Counted from the first letter of the stretch, positions 10,981 through 26,301 are shown. The stretch is 64,000 nt of DNA from Phylloscopus collybita (GCA_027886175.1 JAJNNQ010000142.1:2734501-2798500); one strand, 5' to 3'. Translations and numbers: made by a program. The notes: a model not told the origin generated them from the letters alone.

Positions 10981-13900
10981 GGGGTGGAGACTTTGGTTTC
11001 CCATGGAAAAGGGCCACCGTTTGTGTCTAATGCTGTCTGCCTGCCACTGGGCTTATGCTTGGCGAAATTCCACACAAATGAGGATATATCCCAGATGCAA
11101 TCAACGACCAGACGGAAGTTTGTCTGCCATTGTAGTGTCAAACGTGTCCTACAAACTGACATCTGGAATGTGGGGTGGAGACTTTGGTTTCTGATGGAAA
11201 ATGGGCCACTGTTCCTGTCTAATGCTCTCTGCCTGCCACTGGGCTTCTGCCTTGTAAAATTCCATAAAAATGAGGATATCTCCCAGATGGAATCTTCCAC
11301 CAGTTGGAAGTTTGTCTGCCCTTGTAGTGCCAAAGGCCTCCTGCACACTGACATAAGGTACGTAGGGTGTGTAATTTGCTTTCCCATTGAAATGGGCCAC
11401 TGATCGTGTCTAATGGTGTCTGCCTGCCACTGGGCTTATGCCTGATAAAATTGCATACAAATGAGGATATCTCCCAGATGGAATCGACCACCAGATGGAA
11501 GTGTGTCTGCACGTGTAGTGCCAAAAGGCCTTCTGCAAACTGACATCAGGAACCTGGAGTGGACACATTGGTTTCCAATGGAAAAGGGCCACCATTAGTG
11601 TTCAAGGCTCTCTCCATGCCACTGGGCTTACGACTACTGAAATTACATACGAATGAGGACATCTTCCAGATTGAATCTACCACCAGATGGAAGTTTCTCT
11701 GACTTTGTATTTCCAAAGGCCTCCTACAAACTGACATCAGGAACCTAGGCTGGAGACTTTGGTTTTGCAAGGAAATGGGCCACCGTTAGTGTCTAATGCT
11801 GTCTGCCGGCCACTGGTTTTCTCCCTACTGAAATTCCACCAAAATTCCATACAAATGAGGATATCTCCCAGATGGAATCTAGCAACAGATGGAAGTTCCT
11901 CTGACCTTGTATTTCCAAAGGCCTCCTAGAAACCGACATCAGGAACATGGGCTGGAGACTTTGTTTTCCCATGGAAAAGGGCCACCCTTCGTGTCTAACG
12001 CTGTCTGCCTGACCCTGGGGTTATGCGTACTAAAATTCCACTAAAATTCCATACAAATGAGTACATCTCCTAGCTGCAATCTACCGCCAGATGGAAGTTT
12101 GCCTGCCCTTGTACTGCCAAAGGCCTCCTGCAAACTGACATCCGGAGGCTGGGGTGGAGACGTTGGGTTCCCATGGAAAAGGGCCCTTTTCATGTCCAAT
12201 GCTGTCTCCTTGCCACTGGGCTTATGATTACTAAAATTCCATACAAATGACGATATCTCCCACATGGAATATACAACCAGTTGGAAGTTTTTCTGCCCTT
12301 TCAGTTCGAAAGGCCTCCGAAAAACTGACATTCGTAATGTGGGGTGGAGACTTTGGTTTCTCATGGAAAAGGGACACTGTTGGTGTCTAATGCTGTCTGT
12401 CTGCCACTGGGCTTATGCCTAGTAAAATTCCATACAAATGAGGATATCTCCCAGATGGAATCGACCACCAAATGGAAGTTTTTCTGACCTTGTAGTGCCA
12501 AAGACCTCCTACAAACTGAGATCCGGAAGGTGGGGTGGAGACTTTGGTTTCCCATGGAAAAGGGCCACCGTTTGTGTCTAATGCTGTCCGCCTGCCACTG
12601 TGCCGATGGCGACTGAAATTCCATAACAAATGACGACTTCTCCCAGGTGCAATCTACTACCGGATGTAAGTTTTGTCTGCCTTTTTAGTGCCAAAGGCCT
12701 CCTACAAATTCACATCAGGAACGTGGGGTGGAGACTTTGGTTTCCCATAGAAAGGTCCACCGTTCGTTGCTAATGCTGTCTGCCTGCCACTGGGCCGATT
12801 GCTACTAAAATTGGATACAAATGAAGATATCTCCCAGATGGAATCTACCACCAGTTTAAAGTTTGTCTACCATTGTAGTGCAAAAGGCCCCCAACAAACA
12901 GACATTCGGGAACGTGAGCTGGAGACATTGGTTTCCCATGGAAAAGGACAACTGTTTGTGTCGAATGCTGTCTGCCTGCCACTGGGCTTTTGCCTGCTGA
13001 AATTCCATACAAATGAGGATATCTCCCAGAGGAATCTACCAGCAGCTGGAAGTTTGTCTGCCCTTGTACTGCCAAAAGCCTCCGACAAACTGACATCAGG
13101 AACATGGGGTGGAGACTTTGGTTTCCCATGGAAAAGGGCCACATTTCCTGTCTAATGCTGTCTGCCTGCCAAAGGGATTATGAATGCTGTAATTCCTTAG
13201 AAATGACTATATCTCCCAGATGGAATATACCAGCACATGGAAGGTTGTTTGCCCTTGCAGTGCCAAAGGCCTCCTACAAACTAACATCAGGAACATGAGA
13301 TGGAGACTTTGGTTTCGCATGGAAAAGAACCACTCTTTGTGTCTAATGCTATCTGCCTGCCACTGGGCTTCTGCCTGCTGAAATTCCATACAAATGTGGA
13401 TATCTCCCCGATGCAATCAATCAGCAGACGGAAGTTTGTCTGCCCTTGTAGTGCCAAAAGCCTCCTACAAACTGACATCTGGAATGTGAGGTGAAGTCTT
13501 TGGTTTCCCATGGAAAAGGGCCACCGTTCGTGTCTAATGCTGTCTACCTGCCACTTGGCTTATGCCTACTAAAATTCCATATCAATGAGTCTATCTCTAA
13601 TGTGCAATCTTCTACCAGATGGAAGTTTTTCTGCCTTTGTAGTGCCAAAGGCCTCCTACGAACTGACATCAGGAACCTGGGATGGAGACTTTGTTTTCCC
13701 ATGGAAAAGGGCCACTGTTCGTGTCTATTGCTGACTTCCTGCCAGTGGGATTATGAGTTCGGATATTCCATATAACTGAGGACATCTCCCAGGTGCAACC
13801 TACCACAAGATGGAAGTTTCTCTGCCCTTGTAGTGCCAAAGGCCTTCTACAAACTGACATCTGGAATGTGAGGTGGAGACTTTGGTTTTCCATGGGATAG

Positions 13901-16356
13901 GGCCACAGTTAGCGTCTAATGCTGTCTGCCTGTCACTGGGCTTATTCCTGCTAAAATTCCATACAAATGAGGATATCTCCCAGCTGGAATCTACCACCAG
14001 TTGGAAGTTTATCTGCCCTTTTAGTTCCAAAGGCCTTTTAAAAACTGACATCAGGAACCTGGGGTGGAGACTTTGGTTTCCCATGGAAAAGGGCCACCGT
14101 TCCTGTCTGATGTTCTCTGATGCCTACTCGGATTCTGCCTAATTAAATTCAACTAAAATTCCATATAAATAAGGATATCTCCCATATGGAATATACCACG
14201 AGATGGAAGTTTGTCCGCACTTGTAGTGCCACAGGCCTCCTGAAAACTGACATTAGGAACGTGGGGTGAAGACTTTGGTTTTTCATGGAAAAGGGCCACC
14301 GTTCCTGTCTAATGCTGTCTGCCTGCCACTAGGCTTATGGCTGCTAAAATTGCATACAAATGCGGATATCTCCCAGATGCAACCGACCACCAGTTGGAAG
14401 TTTGTCTGGCCTTGTAGTGCCAATGGCCTCCTACAAACTGACATTCCAGTACGTGAGGTGGAGACTTCGGTTTCCCATGGAAATGGCCAGCGTTCGTGTC
14501 TAATGATGTGTGCCTGCCAGTGGGCTTATGGCAACTAAAATTACATACAAATGAGGATATCTCCCAGATGCAATATGCCACCAGTTGGAAGTTTGTCTCC
14601 TCTTGTAGTGCCAGAGGCCTCCTAGAAAATGACATTAGGATCGTGGTGTGGAGACGTTGGTTTCCCATGGAAATGGGCCACTATTCCTGTCTAATTTTGT
14701 CTTCCTGCCGCTGGGATTCTGCCTACTAAAATTCCACTAAAATTCCATACAAATGAGATTATCTCCCAAATGCAATATAACACCAGATGGAAGTTTCTCT
14801 GCCCTTGTGTTTCCAAAGGCCTCCTACAAACTGACATTAGGAACCTAGGGTGGAGACTTTGGTTTCCCATGGAAAAGGACCACCGTTCCTGTCTAATGCT
14901 GTCTGCCTGGCACTGTGGTTATGACTGCTGAAGTTCCATACAAATGAGGATATCTCCGAGGTGCAATCTACCACCAGGTGGAAGTTTGTCTGCCCTTGTA
15001 GTTCCAAAGGCCTTTTACAAACTGACATCTGGAGCGTGCGGTGGAGACTTTGGTTTCCCATGGAAATGGGCCACCGTTTGTGTCTAATGCTATGTGCCTG
15101 CCAAAGGGCCTCTGCCTAGGAAAATTCCATACAAATGAGGATATCTCCCAGATGGAGTCTACCACCACTTGAAAGTTTTTCTACCATTGTAATGCCAATG
15201 ACCTCCTACAAACTGACATCAGGAATCTGGAGAGGACGCTTTGGTTTCCCATGGAAAAGGGCCACCCTTGGTGTTTAATGCTGTCTCCTTGCCACTGGGT
15301 TTATGCCTACCGAAATTACATAAAAATGAGGATATCTCCCAGATGGAATCTACCACCAGATGGAAGTTTCTTTGACCATGTAGTTCCAAAGGCCTCCTAC
15401 AAACTGACATCAGGAACATGGGGTGGAGACTTTGTTTTCCCATGGAAGAGGGCCACCGTTTTTGTCTAATGCTGTCTGCCTGCCACTGGGGTTATGACTA
15501 CTGAAATTATATACAAATGTGGATATCTCCCAGATGCAATATGGCACCAGTTGGAAGTTTGTCTGCTCTTGTAGTGCCAAAGGCCTCCTACAAACTGACA
15601 TCAGGAACCAAGGGTGGAGACTTTGGTTTTGCATGGAAATGGGCCACCGTTAATGTCTAATGCTGTCTGTCGGCCACTAGTTTTCTCCCTACTGAAATTC
15701 CACCAAAATTCCATACAAATGAGGATATCTCCCAGATGGAATCTACCACCAGATGGAAGTTCCTCTGACCTTGTAGTTCTAAAGGCCTCCTACAAACTGA
15801 CAGCAGGAACCTGGGCTGGAGACTTTGTTTTCCCATGGAAAAGGGCCACCCTGCGTGTCTAATGCTGTCTGCCTGCCACTGGGCTTCTGTGTACTAAAAT
15901 TCCACTAAAATTCCATACAAATGAGGACATCTCCTAGCTGCAATCTACCGCCAGATGGAAGATTATCTACCCTTGTGGTGCCAAAGGCCTCCTGCAAACT
16001 GACATCAGGGGACTGGGGTGGAGACGTTGTTTTCCCATGGAAAAGGGCCTGTTTCATGTCCAATGCTGTCCTCTTGCCACTGGCCTTATGAGTACTAAAA
16101 TTTCATACAAATGAGGATATATTCCAGATGGAATCTCCCACCAGTTGGAAATTTGTCTGCCCTTGTAGTTCCAAAGGCCTTCTACAAACTGACATCCGGA
16201 ATGTGGGGTGGAGACTTTGGTTTCTCATGGAAAAGGGCCACTGTTCGTGTCTAATGCTCTCTGCCTGCCACTGGGCATATGCCTAGTAAAATTGCATACA
16301 AATGAGGATATCTCCCAGATGGAATCTTCCACCAGTTGCAAGTTTGTCTGCACTTC

Positions 16357-19259
16357 TAGTGCCAAAAGGCCTTCTGCAAACTGACATAATGAACGTAGGG
16401 TGTATAATTTGGTTTCCCATGGAAATGGGCCACCCTTGGTGTTTAATACTGTCCCCTTGCCACTGGGCTTATGACTACTGAAATTACATACAAATGAGGA
16501 TATCTCCCAGACGCAATATGCCACCAGAAGGAAGTTTGTCTGCTCTTGCAGTGACAAAGGCCTCCTACAAACTGACATTCGGATCCTCACCTGGAGACTT
16601 TGGTTTCCTATGGAAAAGGCCCACCGTTCATGTTTAATGCTGTCTTTCTGGGCTGCTGAGTACTAAAATACCACTAAAATTCCATAACAATGAGGACATC
16701 TCCAAGGTGCAATCTACCGCCAGTTGGAAGTTTGTCTGCCCTTGTAGTGCCAAAGGCCTCCTTCAAACTGAGATCAGGAACATAGGATGGATAATTTCTT
16801 TTTCCATGGAAAAGGGCCACAGTTCATGTCTAATGCTGTCTGAGTGTTAGTAGGCAAATGCCTACTAATATTCCCTACAAATGAGGATATCTCCCAAATG
16901 GAATTTTCCACCAGTTGGAAGTTTGTCTGCCCTTGTAGTGCCAAAGGCCTTCTGCAAACTGACTTAAGGAACGTAGGGTGTATAATTTCGTTGCCCATGG
17001 AAATGGGCCACTGATCGTGTCTAATGGTGTCTGCCTGCCACTGGGCTTATGCCTGCTAAAATTGCATACAAATGAGGATATCTCCCAGATGGAATCGACC
17101 ACCAGATGGAAGTTTGTCTGCCCTTGTAGTGCAAAGGCCTCCTACAAACTGACATCCGGAACCTGGAGTGGACACATTGGTTTCCAATGGAAAAGGGCCA
17201 GCGTTAGTGTTCAATGCTCTCTCCTTGCCACTGGGCTTACGACTACTGAAATTACATACAAATGAGGATATCTTCCAGATTGAATCTACCACCAGATGGA
17301 AGTTTCTCTGACCTTGTAGTTCCAAAGGCCTCCTACAAACTGACATCAGGAACATGGTGTAGAGGCTTTTTTTTCCCATTGAAGAAGGCCACCGTTCCTG
17401 TCTAATGCTGTCTGCCTGCCACTGGGGTTATGACTAGTGAAAGTACATACAAATGTGGATATCTCCCAGATACAATATGGCACCAGTTGGAAGTTTGTCT
17501 GCTCTTGTAGTGCCAAAGGCCTCCTACAAACTGACATCAGGAACCTAGGGTGGAGACTTTGGTTTTGCATGAAAATGGGCCACTGTTAGTGTCTAATGCT
17601 GTCTGCCGGCCACTGGTTTTCTCCCTACTGAAATTCCACCAAAATTCCATACAAATGAGGATATCTCCCAGATGGAATCTACCACCAGATGGAAGTTCCT
17701 CTGACCTTGTACTGCCAAAGGCCTCTTACAAACTGACATCAGGAACATGAGGTGGAGACTTTGTTTTCCCATGGAAAAGGGCCAGCGTTCTTGTCTAATG
17801 CTGTCTGCCTGCCACTGGCCTACTTCCTACTAAAATTCCACTAAAATTCCAAAAAAATGAGGATATCTCCCAGGTGCAATCTACAACCAGATGGAAGTTT
17901 CTCTGCCCTTATATTGGAAAACACCTCCTACAACGTGACATCAGCAACGTGGGGTGGAGATTTTGAATTCCCATGGGAAAGGGCCACCGTTCGTGTCTAA
18001 CGATGTCTGCCTCCCACTGGGGTTATGCCTGCTGAAATTCCATACAAATGAGGATATCTCCCAGATGGAATCTACCACCAGTTGGAAGTTTGTCTGCCCT
18101 TGTAGTGCCAAAGGCCTCCTAAATACTGACATCAGGAACGTGGATTGGACTTTGGTTTCCCATGGAAAAGGGGCACCGTTTGTGCCTAATGCTATGTGCC
18201 TGCCGCTGGGCTTATGCCTAGTAAAGTTCCATACAAATGAGGATATCTCCCACATGAAATTTACCATCAGATGGATGTTTGTCTGCCCTTGTAGTGGCAA
18301 AGGCCTCCTAAAAAACTGACATCAGGAACCAGGGGTGGAGATTTTTGTTTCCCATGGAAAAGGGCCACCGTTCGTGTCTAATGGTGTCTGCCTGCAACTG
18401 GGGTTATGCCTGCTGAAATTCCTCACAAATGAGGATATCTCCCTGATGGAATCTTCCACCAGATGGAAGTATGTCTGCCCTTATAGTGCCAAAGTCCTCC
18501 TACAAACTGACATCAGGAACGTGGCGTGTAGACTTTGTTTTCCCAAGGAAATTGGCCACCGTTCGAGTCTAGTGCTGTCTGCGTGCCACTGGGCTTCTGC
18601 CTGCTGAAATTCCAAAGATATTTGGAAATCTCTCCGATGCAATCAACCACCTGACGGAAGTTTGTCTGCCCTTGTAATGCCAAAGGCCTCTTAAACACTG
18701 ACATCAGGAACCTGGAGTGGAGACTTTGGTTTCCCATGGAAATGGGCCACCGTTCGTTCCTAATGCTGTCTGCCTGCCACTGGGTTTCTTCCTACTAAAA
18801 TTCCACTAAAATTCCATAGAAATAAGGATATCTTCCAAGTGCAATCTACAACCAGATAAAAGAATCTCTGCCCTTGTAGTACCAAAGCTCTCCTAAAAAA
18901 CTGACATCACAAACCAGGGGTGCAGACTTTGTTTTCCCATGGAAATGGGCCAGCGATCGTGTCTAATGCTATCGGCCTGCCACTGGGCTTCTGCCTGCTC
19001 AAATTCCAAAGAAATTTGGAAATCTCTCCGATGTAATCTACCTCCTGACAGAAGTTTTTCTGCCTCTGTAATGCCAAATGCCTCCTACAAATTGACATCA
19101 GGAGCCTGGAGTGGAGACTTTGGTTTCCCATGGAAAAGGGTCAGCGTTCGTGTCTAATGCTGTCTGCCTGCCACTGGGCTTATGGCTACTGAAATTACAT
19201 ACAAATGAGGATATCACCCAGATGCAATATGCCACCAGTTGCAAGTTTGTCTGCTCTTG
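16357..19259 (-). repeat. 2903-bp tandem duplication, copy 1
   Basis: The segment starting at about TAGTGCCAAAAGGCC (16357) recurs 2903 bp later at 19260. It includes distinctive features such as the monomer-fusion TGTTAGTAGGCAAATGCC (16852 and 19755) and the run of eight T in GGCTTTTTTTTCCC. The unit is about 15 monomers. By eye the copies are almost identical; one noted change is CCACCAGATGG near 17100 against CCACTAGATGG near 20003. Confidence 0.9.
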
Positions 19260-21153
19260 TAGTGCCAAAAGGCCTTCTGCAAACTGACATAATGAACGTA
19301 GGGTGTATAATTTGGTTTCCCATGGAAATGGGCCACCCTTGGTGTTTAATACTGTCCCCTTGCCACTGGGCTTATGACTACTGAAATTACATACAAATGA
19401 GGATATCTCCCAGACGCAATATGCCACCAGAAGGAAGTTTGTCTGCTCTTGCAGTGACAAAGGCCTCCTACAAACTGACATTCGGATCCTCACCTGGAGA
19501 CTTTGGTTTCCTATGGAAAAGGCCCACCGTTCATGTTTAATGCTGTCTTTCTGGGCTGCTGAGTACTAAAATACCACTAAAATTCCATAACAATGAGGAC
19601 ATCTCCAAGGTGCAATCTACCGCCAGTTGGAAGTTTGTCTGCCCTTGTAGTGCCAAAGGCCTCCTTCAAACTGAGATCAGGAACATAGGATGGATAATTT
19701 CTTTTTCCATGGAAAAGGGCCACAGTTCATGTCTAATGCTGTCTGAGTGTTAGTAGGCAAATGCCTACTAATATTCCCTACAAATGAGGATATCTCCCAA
19801 ATGGAATTTTCCACCAGTTGGAAGTTTGTCTGCCCTTGTAGTGCCAAAGGCCTTCTGCAAACTGACTTAAGGAACGTAGGGTGTATAATTTCGTTGCCCA
19901 TGGAAATGGGCCACTGATCGTGTCTAATGGTGTCTGCCTGCCACTGGGCTTATGCCTGCTAAAATTGCATACAAATGAGGATATCTCCCAGATGGAATCG
20001 ACCACTAGATGGAAGTTTGTCTGCCCTTGTAGTGCAAAGGCCTCCTACAAACTGACATCCGGAACCTGGAGTGGACACATTGGTTTCCAATGGAAAAGGG
20101 CCAGCGTTAGTGTTCAATGCTCTCTCCTTGCCACTGGGCTTACGACTACTGAAATTACATACAAATGAGGATATCTTCCAGATTGAATCTACCACCAGAT
20201 GGAAGTTTCTCTGACCTTGTAGTTCCAAAGGCCTCCTACAAACTGACATCAGGAACATGGTGTAGAGGCTTTTTTTTCCCATTGAAGAAGGCCACCGTTC
20301 CTGTCTAATGCTGTCTGCCTGCCACTGGGGTTATGACTAGTGAAAGTACATACAAATGTGGATATCTCCCAGATACAATATGGCACCAGTTGGAAGTTTG
20401 TCTGCTCTTGTAGTGCCAAAGGCCTCCTACAAACTGACATCAGGAACCTAGGGTGGAGACTTTGGTTTTGCATGAAAATGGGCCACTGTTAGTGTCTAAT
20501 GCTGTCTGCCGGCCACTGGTTTTCTCCCTACTGAAATTCCACCAAAATTCCATACAAATGAGGATATCTCCCAGATGGAATCTACCACCAGATGGAAGTT
20601 CCTCTGACCTTGTACTGCCAAAGGCCTCTTACAAACTGACATCAGGAACATGAGGTGGAGACTTTGTTTTCCCATGGAAAAGGGCCAGCGTTCTTGTCTA
20701 ATGCTGTCTGCCTGCCACTGGCCTACTTCCTACTAAAATTCCACTAAAATTCCAAAAAAATGAGGATATCTCCCAGGTGCAATCTACAACCAGATGGAAG
20801 TTTCTCTGCCCTTATATTGGAAAACACCTCCTACAACGTGACATCAGCAACGTGGGGTGGAGATTTTGAATTCCCATGGGAAAGGGCCACCGTTCGTGTC
20901 TAACGATGTCTGCCTCCCACTGGGGTTATGCCTGCTGAAATTCCATACAAATGAGGATATCTCCCAGATGGAATCTACCACCAGTTGGAAGTTTGTCTGC
21001 CCTTGTAGTGCCAAAGGCCTCCTAAATACTGACATCAGGAACGTGGATTGGACTTTGGTTTCCCATGGAAAAGGGGCACCGTTTGTGCCTAATGCTATGT
21101 GCCTGCCGCTGGGCTTATGCCTAGTAAAGTTCCATACAAATGAGGATATCTCC
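19260..21153 (-). repeat. 2903-bp tandem duplication, partial copy 2
   Basis: This copy matches 16357-18250 at offset 2903. It stops at about 21153, where copy 1 reads CCCACATGAAATTTACC but this copy reads CCCTGATGCAATATGCC. From there the sequence belongs to the 8557-bp-offset block, so two duplications share this breakpoint region. Confidence 0.88.
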
Positions 21154-23645
21154 CTGATGCAATATGCCACCAGTTGGAAGTTTGTCTCGTCTTGTAGTGC
21201 CAGAGGCCTCCTAGAAAATGACATCAGAAACCTGGGGTGGAGACTTTGGTTTCCCATGGAAATGGGCCACTATTCATGTCTAATTTTTTCTGCCTGCCGC
21301 TGGGATTCTGCCTACTAAAATTCCTCTAAAATTCCATACAAATGCGAATATCTCCCAGGTGCAAACTAACACCAGATGGAAGTTTCTCTGCCCTTATGTT
21401 TCCAAAGGCCTCCTACTAACTGCCATCAGAAACCTAGGGTGGAGACTTTGGTTTCCCATGGAAAAGGACCACCGTTCCTGTCTAATGCTGTCTGCCTGGC
21501 ACTGTGGTTATGACTGCTGAAGTTCCATACAAATGAGGATATCTCCCAGATGCAATATGCCACCAGATGGAAGTTTGTCTGCTCTTGCAGTGCCAAAGGC
21601 CTCCTTTATACTGACATTCGGAACCTGGCGTGGAGACTTTGGTTTCCTATGGAAAAGGCCCACCGTTCATGTTTAATGCTCTCTGTCTGCAACTGGGCTT
21701 CTGAGTACTAAAATACCACTAAAATTCCATACAAATAAGGACATCTACGAGGTGCGATCCACCACGAGATTGAGGTTTGTCTGCCCTTGTAGTGCCAAAG
21801 GCCTCCTACAAACTGACATCAGGAGCCTGGGTTGGAGACTTTGTTTTCCCATGGAAAAGGGCCACCGTTCGTGTCTAATGCTGTCTGCCTGCCACTGGGC
21901 TTCTATCTGCTGAAATTCCATACAAATGTGGATATCTTCCCGATGCAATCAACCACCAGGTGGAAGTTTGTCTACCCTTGTACTGCCGAAAGCCTCCTAG
22001 TAACGGACATCAGGAACGTGGGGTGGAGACTTTGGTTTCCCATAAAAATGGGCCACCGTTCGTGTCTAAAGCTGTCTGCCTGCCACTGGGGATCTTCGTA
22101 ATAAAATTCCAATAAAATTCCAGAGAAATGAGGATATCTCCCAGGTGCAATCTACCACCAGATGGAAGTTTTTCTGCCCTTGTAGTTCCAAACGCCTTCT
22201 ATAAATTGACATCAGGAACGTGGGGTGGAGACTTTGTTTTCCCATGGAAATGGGCCACCGTTTGTGTCTAATGCTATGTGACTGCCACTGGGATTATGCC
22301 TAGTAAAATCCCGTACAAATGAGGATATCTCCCAGATAGAGTCTACCACCAGATGAAAGTTTGTCTGCCCTTGTAATGCCAAAGGCCTCCTACAAACTGA
22401 CATCAGGATTCTGGAAAGGAGGCTTTGGTTTCCCATGGAAAAGGGGCACCCTTGTTGTTTAATGCTGTCTCCTTGCCACTGGGCTTATGACTACTGAAAT
22501 TACATACAAATGAGGATATCTACCTAACAAAATTTCCCACCAGATGGAAGTTTGTCTGCCCTTTTAATGCCAAAGGCCTACTAAAAACTGACATCAGGAG
22601 CCTGGTTGGAGACTTTGTTTTCCCATGGAAAAGGGCCACCGTTCCTCTCTAATGCTGTCTGCCTGCCACTGGGCTTCTACCAGATGAAATTCCATAAAAA
22701 TGAGGATATCTCAACGATGCAATCAACCACCAGACGGAAGTTTGTTTGCCCTTGTAGTGCCAAAGGCCTCCTAGAAATGGACAAAAGGAACGAGGGGTGG
22801 AGACTTTGGTTTTCCATCAAATGGGCCATTTTTCTTGTCTAATGCTGTCTGCCTCCCACGGGGTTTCTTCCTACTAAAATTCCACTAAAACTCCATAAAA
22901 ATGAGGATATCTCCCAGGTGCAATCTACAACCAGATGGAAGTTTCTCTGCCCTTATATTGGAAAACGTCTCCTACAAAGTGACATCAGCAACATGGGGTG
23001 GAGATTTTGGTTTCCCATGGAAAAGGGCCACTGTTTGTGTGTAATGCTGTCTGCCAGATACTGGGCTTATGCCTACTAAAATTCCACTAAAATTCCATAC
23101 AAATGAGGATACCTCCCAGGTGCAATCTACCACCAGATGGAAGTTTGTCTGCCCTTGTAGTGTTAAAGGCTTCCTACAAATTAACATCAGGAAACTGGGG
23201 CGTAGACTTTGGTTTCCCATGGAAAAGGGCCACCATTCGGGTCTAATGCTGTCTGCCTGGCACTGTGGTTATGACTGCTGCAGTTCCATACAAATGCTGA
23301 TAAGTCCCAGGTGCAATCTACCACCAGGTGGAAGTTTGTCAGCCCTTGCAGTGCCAAAAGCCTCCTAAAAACTGACATCAGGAACATAGGATGGATAATT
23401 TGTTTTTCCATGGAAAGGGGCCACTGTTCGTGTCTAATGCTGTCTGCCTGCCAGTGGGCAGAAGCCTACCAAAATTCCCTACAAATGAGGATATCTCCCA
23501 AATGCAATTTCCCACCAGATGGAAGTTTGTCTGCCCTTTTTATGCCAAAGGCCTCCTACAAACTGACATCAGGAGCCTGGGTTGGAGACTTTGTTTTCCC
23601 ATGGAAAAGGGCCACCGTTCGTGTCTAATGCTGTCTGCCTGCCAC
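21135..23645 (-). repeat. 2.5-kb duplicated block, copy A (pair at +8557)
   Basis: This block matches 29692-32202 at a constant offset of 8557 bp with only a few substitutions seen (for example GTTTGTGTGTAATG near 23033 against GTTCGTGTGTAATG near 31590). It ends where copy A reads CACTGGGGTTATGCC and copy B reads CACTGGGCTTTTACC. Confidence 0.88.
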
Positions 23646-25120
23646 TGGGGTTATGCCTTCTGAAGTTCCATACAAATGAGGATATCTCCCAGGTGCAATC
23701 TACCACCAGGTGGAAGCTTGTCTGCCCTCATAGTGCCAAAGGCCTCCAAAAAACTGACATCAGGAACGTGGGGTGAAGACTTTGGTTTCCCATGGAGAAG
23801 GTCCATCGTTCGTTTCTAATGCTGTCTGCCTGGCTTTGAGATTATGAGTGCTGAAGTTCCATACAAATGAGGATATCTCCCAGGTGCAATCTACCACCAG
23901 ATGAAAGTTTGTCTGCCCTTGTAGTGCCAAAGGCCTCCTAAAAACTGACATCAGGAACGTGGGGTGGAGACTTTGGTTTCCCATGGAAAAGGGCCACCGT
24001 TTGTGTCTAATGCTATGCGCCTGCCACTGGGCTTATGCCTAGTAAAATTCCATACAAATGAGGATATCTCCCAGATGGAATCTACCACCACTTGAAAGTT
24101 TGTCTGCCCTTGTAATGCCAACGGCCTCCTACAAACTGACATCAGGAATCTGGAGAGGACGCCTTGGTTTCCCTTGGAATAGGGCCACCCTTGGTGTTTA
24201 ATGCTGTCTCTTTGCCACTGGGCTTATGACTACTGAAATTACATACAAATGAGGATATCTCCCAGATGCAATATGCCACCAGATGGAAGTTTGTCTGCTC
24301 TTGCAGTGCCAAAGGCCTCGTTCAAAGTGATATCTGGAACCTGGCCTGGAACTTTGGTTTCCTATGGAAAAGGCCCACCGTTCGTATTTAATGCTGTCGG
24401 TCTGCAACTGGGCTTCTGAGTACTAAAATTCCACTAAAATTCCATACAAATGAGGACATCTCCCAGATGGAATCTACCACCAGTTGGAAGTTTGTCTGCC
24501 CTTGTAGTGCCAAAGGCCTCCTAAAAACTGACATCAGGAACGTGAGGTGGAGACTTTGGTTTCCGTGGAAAAGGGGCACCGTTTTTGTCTAATGCTCTGT
24601 GCCTGCCACTGGGCTTATGCCTAGTAAAATTCCATACAAATGAGGATATCTCCCAGATGGAATTTTCCATCAGATGGAAGTTTGTCTGCCCTTGTAGTGG
24701 CAAAGGCCTCCTAAAACCTGACATCAGGAACCACGGGTGAAGATTTTTGTTTCCCATGGAAAAGGGCCACCCTTCGTGTCTAATGCTGTCTGCCTGCCAC
24801 TGGGCTTCTGCCTGCTGAAATTCCTCACAAATGAGGATATCTCCCTGATGGAATCTACCACCAGTTGGAAGTATGTCTGCCCTTATAGTGCCAAAGTCCT
24901 CGTAAAAACTGACATGAGGAACGTGGGGTGGAGACTTTGGTTTCCCCTGGAAAAGGGCCACTATTCATGTCTAATTCTGTGTGCCTGCAGCTGGGATTCT
25001 GCGTACTAAAATTCCTCTAAAATTCTATACAAATGGGAATATTTCGCAGGTGCAATCCTCCCCCAGTTTGAAGTTTCTCTGCCCTTGTAGTGCCAAAGGG
25101 CTCCTATAAACTGACATCTG

Positions 25121-25805
25121 AAACATAGGATGGATAATTTTGTTTCCCATGGAAAAGGGCCACTGTTCATGCCAAATGCTGTGTGCCTGCCACTGGGCGT
25201 ATGCCTGCTAAAATTCCATACAAATGAGGATATCTCGCAGATGCAATTTACCACCAGATGGAAGTTTGCCTGCCCTTGTAGTGGCAAAAACCTCCTAAAA
25301 ACTGACATCAGGAACCGGGAGTGGCGACTTTGGTTTCCCATGAAAATGGGCCACTGTTCGTGTGTAATGCTGTCTGCTTGCCACTGGGCTTCTTCCTATT
25401 AAAATTCCACTAAAATTCCATAGAAATGAGGATATCTCCTAGGTGCAATCCACAACCAGATGGAAGATTCTCTGCCCTTGTAGTACCAAAGCCCTCCTAA
25501 AAAACTGACATCAGGAACCAGGGGTGGAGACTTTGTTTTCCCATGGAAAAGGGCCAGCGTTCATGTCTAATGCTGTCTGCCTGCCACTGGGCTTCTGCCT
25601 GCTGAAATTCCAAAGATATTTGGAAATCTCTCCGATGCAATCAACCAGCTGATGGAAGTTTGTCTGCCCCTGTAGTGCCAAAGGCCTCCTACAAATTGAC
25701 ATCAGGAGCCTGGAGTGGAGAATTCGGTTTCCCATGGAAAAGGGCCACCGTTCGTGTCTAATGCTGTCTGCCGGCCACTGGGCTTATGGCTACAGAAATT
25801 ACATA
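25121..25805 (-). repeat. Duplicated block, copy A (pair at about +1552)
   Basis: This matches 26675-27357, including the distinctive variants CATGCCAAATGCTGTGTGCC-like wording, AACCGGGAGTGG, and TGGAGAATTCGGTTTCCC. The pair is separated by the solo LTR. Subtracting the LTR and its duplicated 6 bp (374 bp) leaves an original period near 1178 bp, about six monomers. Confidence 0.8.
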
Positions 25806-26301
25806 CAAATGAGGATATCTCCCAGATACAATATGCCACCAGTTGGAAGTTTGTCTGCTCTTGTAGTTCCAAAGGCCTCCTAGAAACGGACATCATGAAC
25901 GTGGGGTGGAGACTTTGGTTTCCCATGGAAATGGGCCACCGTTGGTGTTTAATGCTGTCTATTTGCCACTGGGCTTCTGCCTACTTTAATTCCACTATAA
26001 TTCCATACAAATGAGGATATCTCCAAGATGCAATATGCCACCAGTCGGAAGTTTGTCTGTTCTTGTAGTGCAAAAGGCCTCCTAAAAGCTGACATCAGGA
26101 ACCTGGCCTGGAGACTTTGGTTTCCCCCGGAAAAGGCCGCTATTCATGTCTAATTCTGTGTGCCTGCCGGTGGGATTCGGCGGACTGAAATTCCTCTAAA
26201 ATTCTATAAAATTGAGAATATCTCGCAGGTGCAATCTACTCCCGGTTTGAAGTTTCTCTGCCCTTGTAGTGCCAAAGGGCTCCTATAAACTCTCTTCTTA
26301 A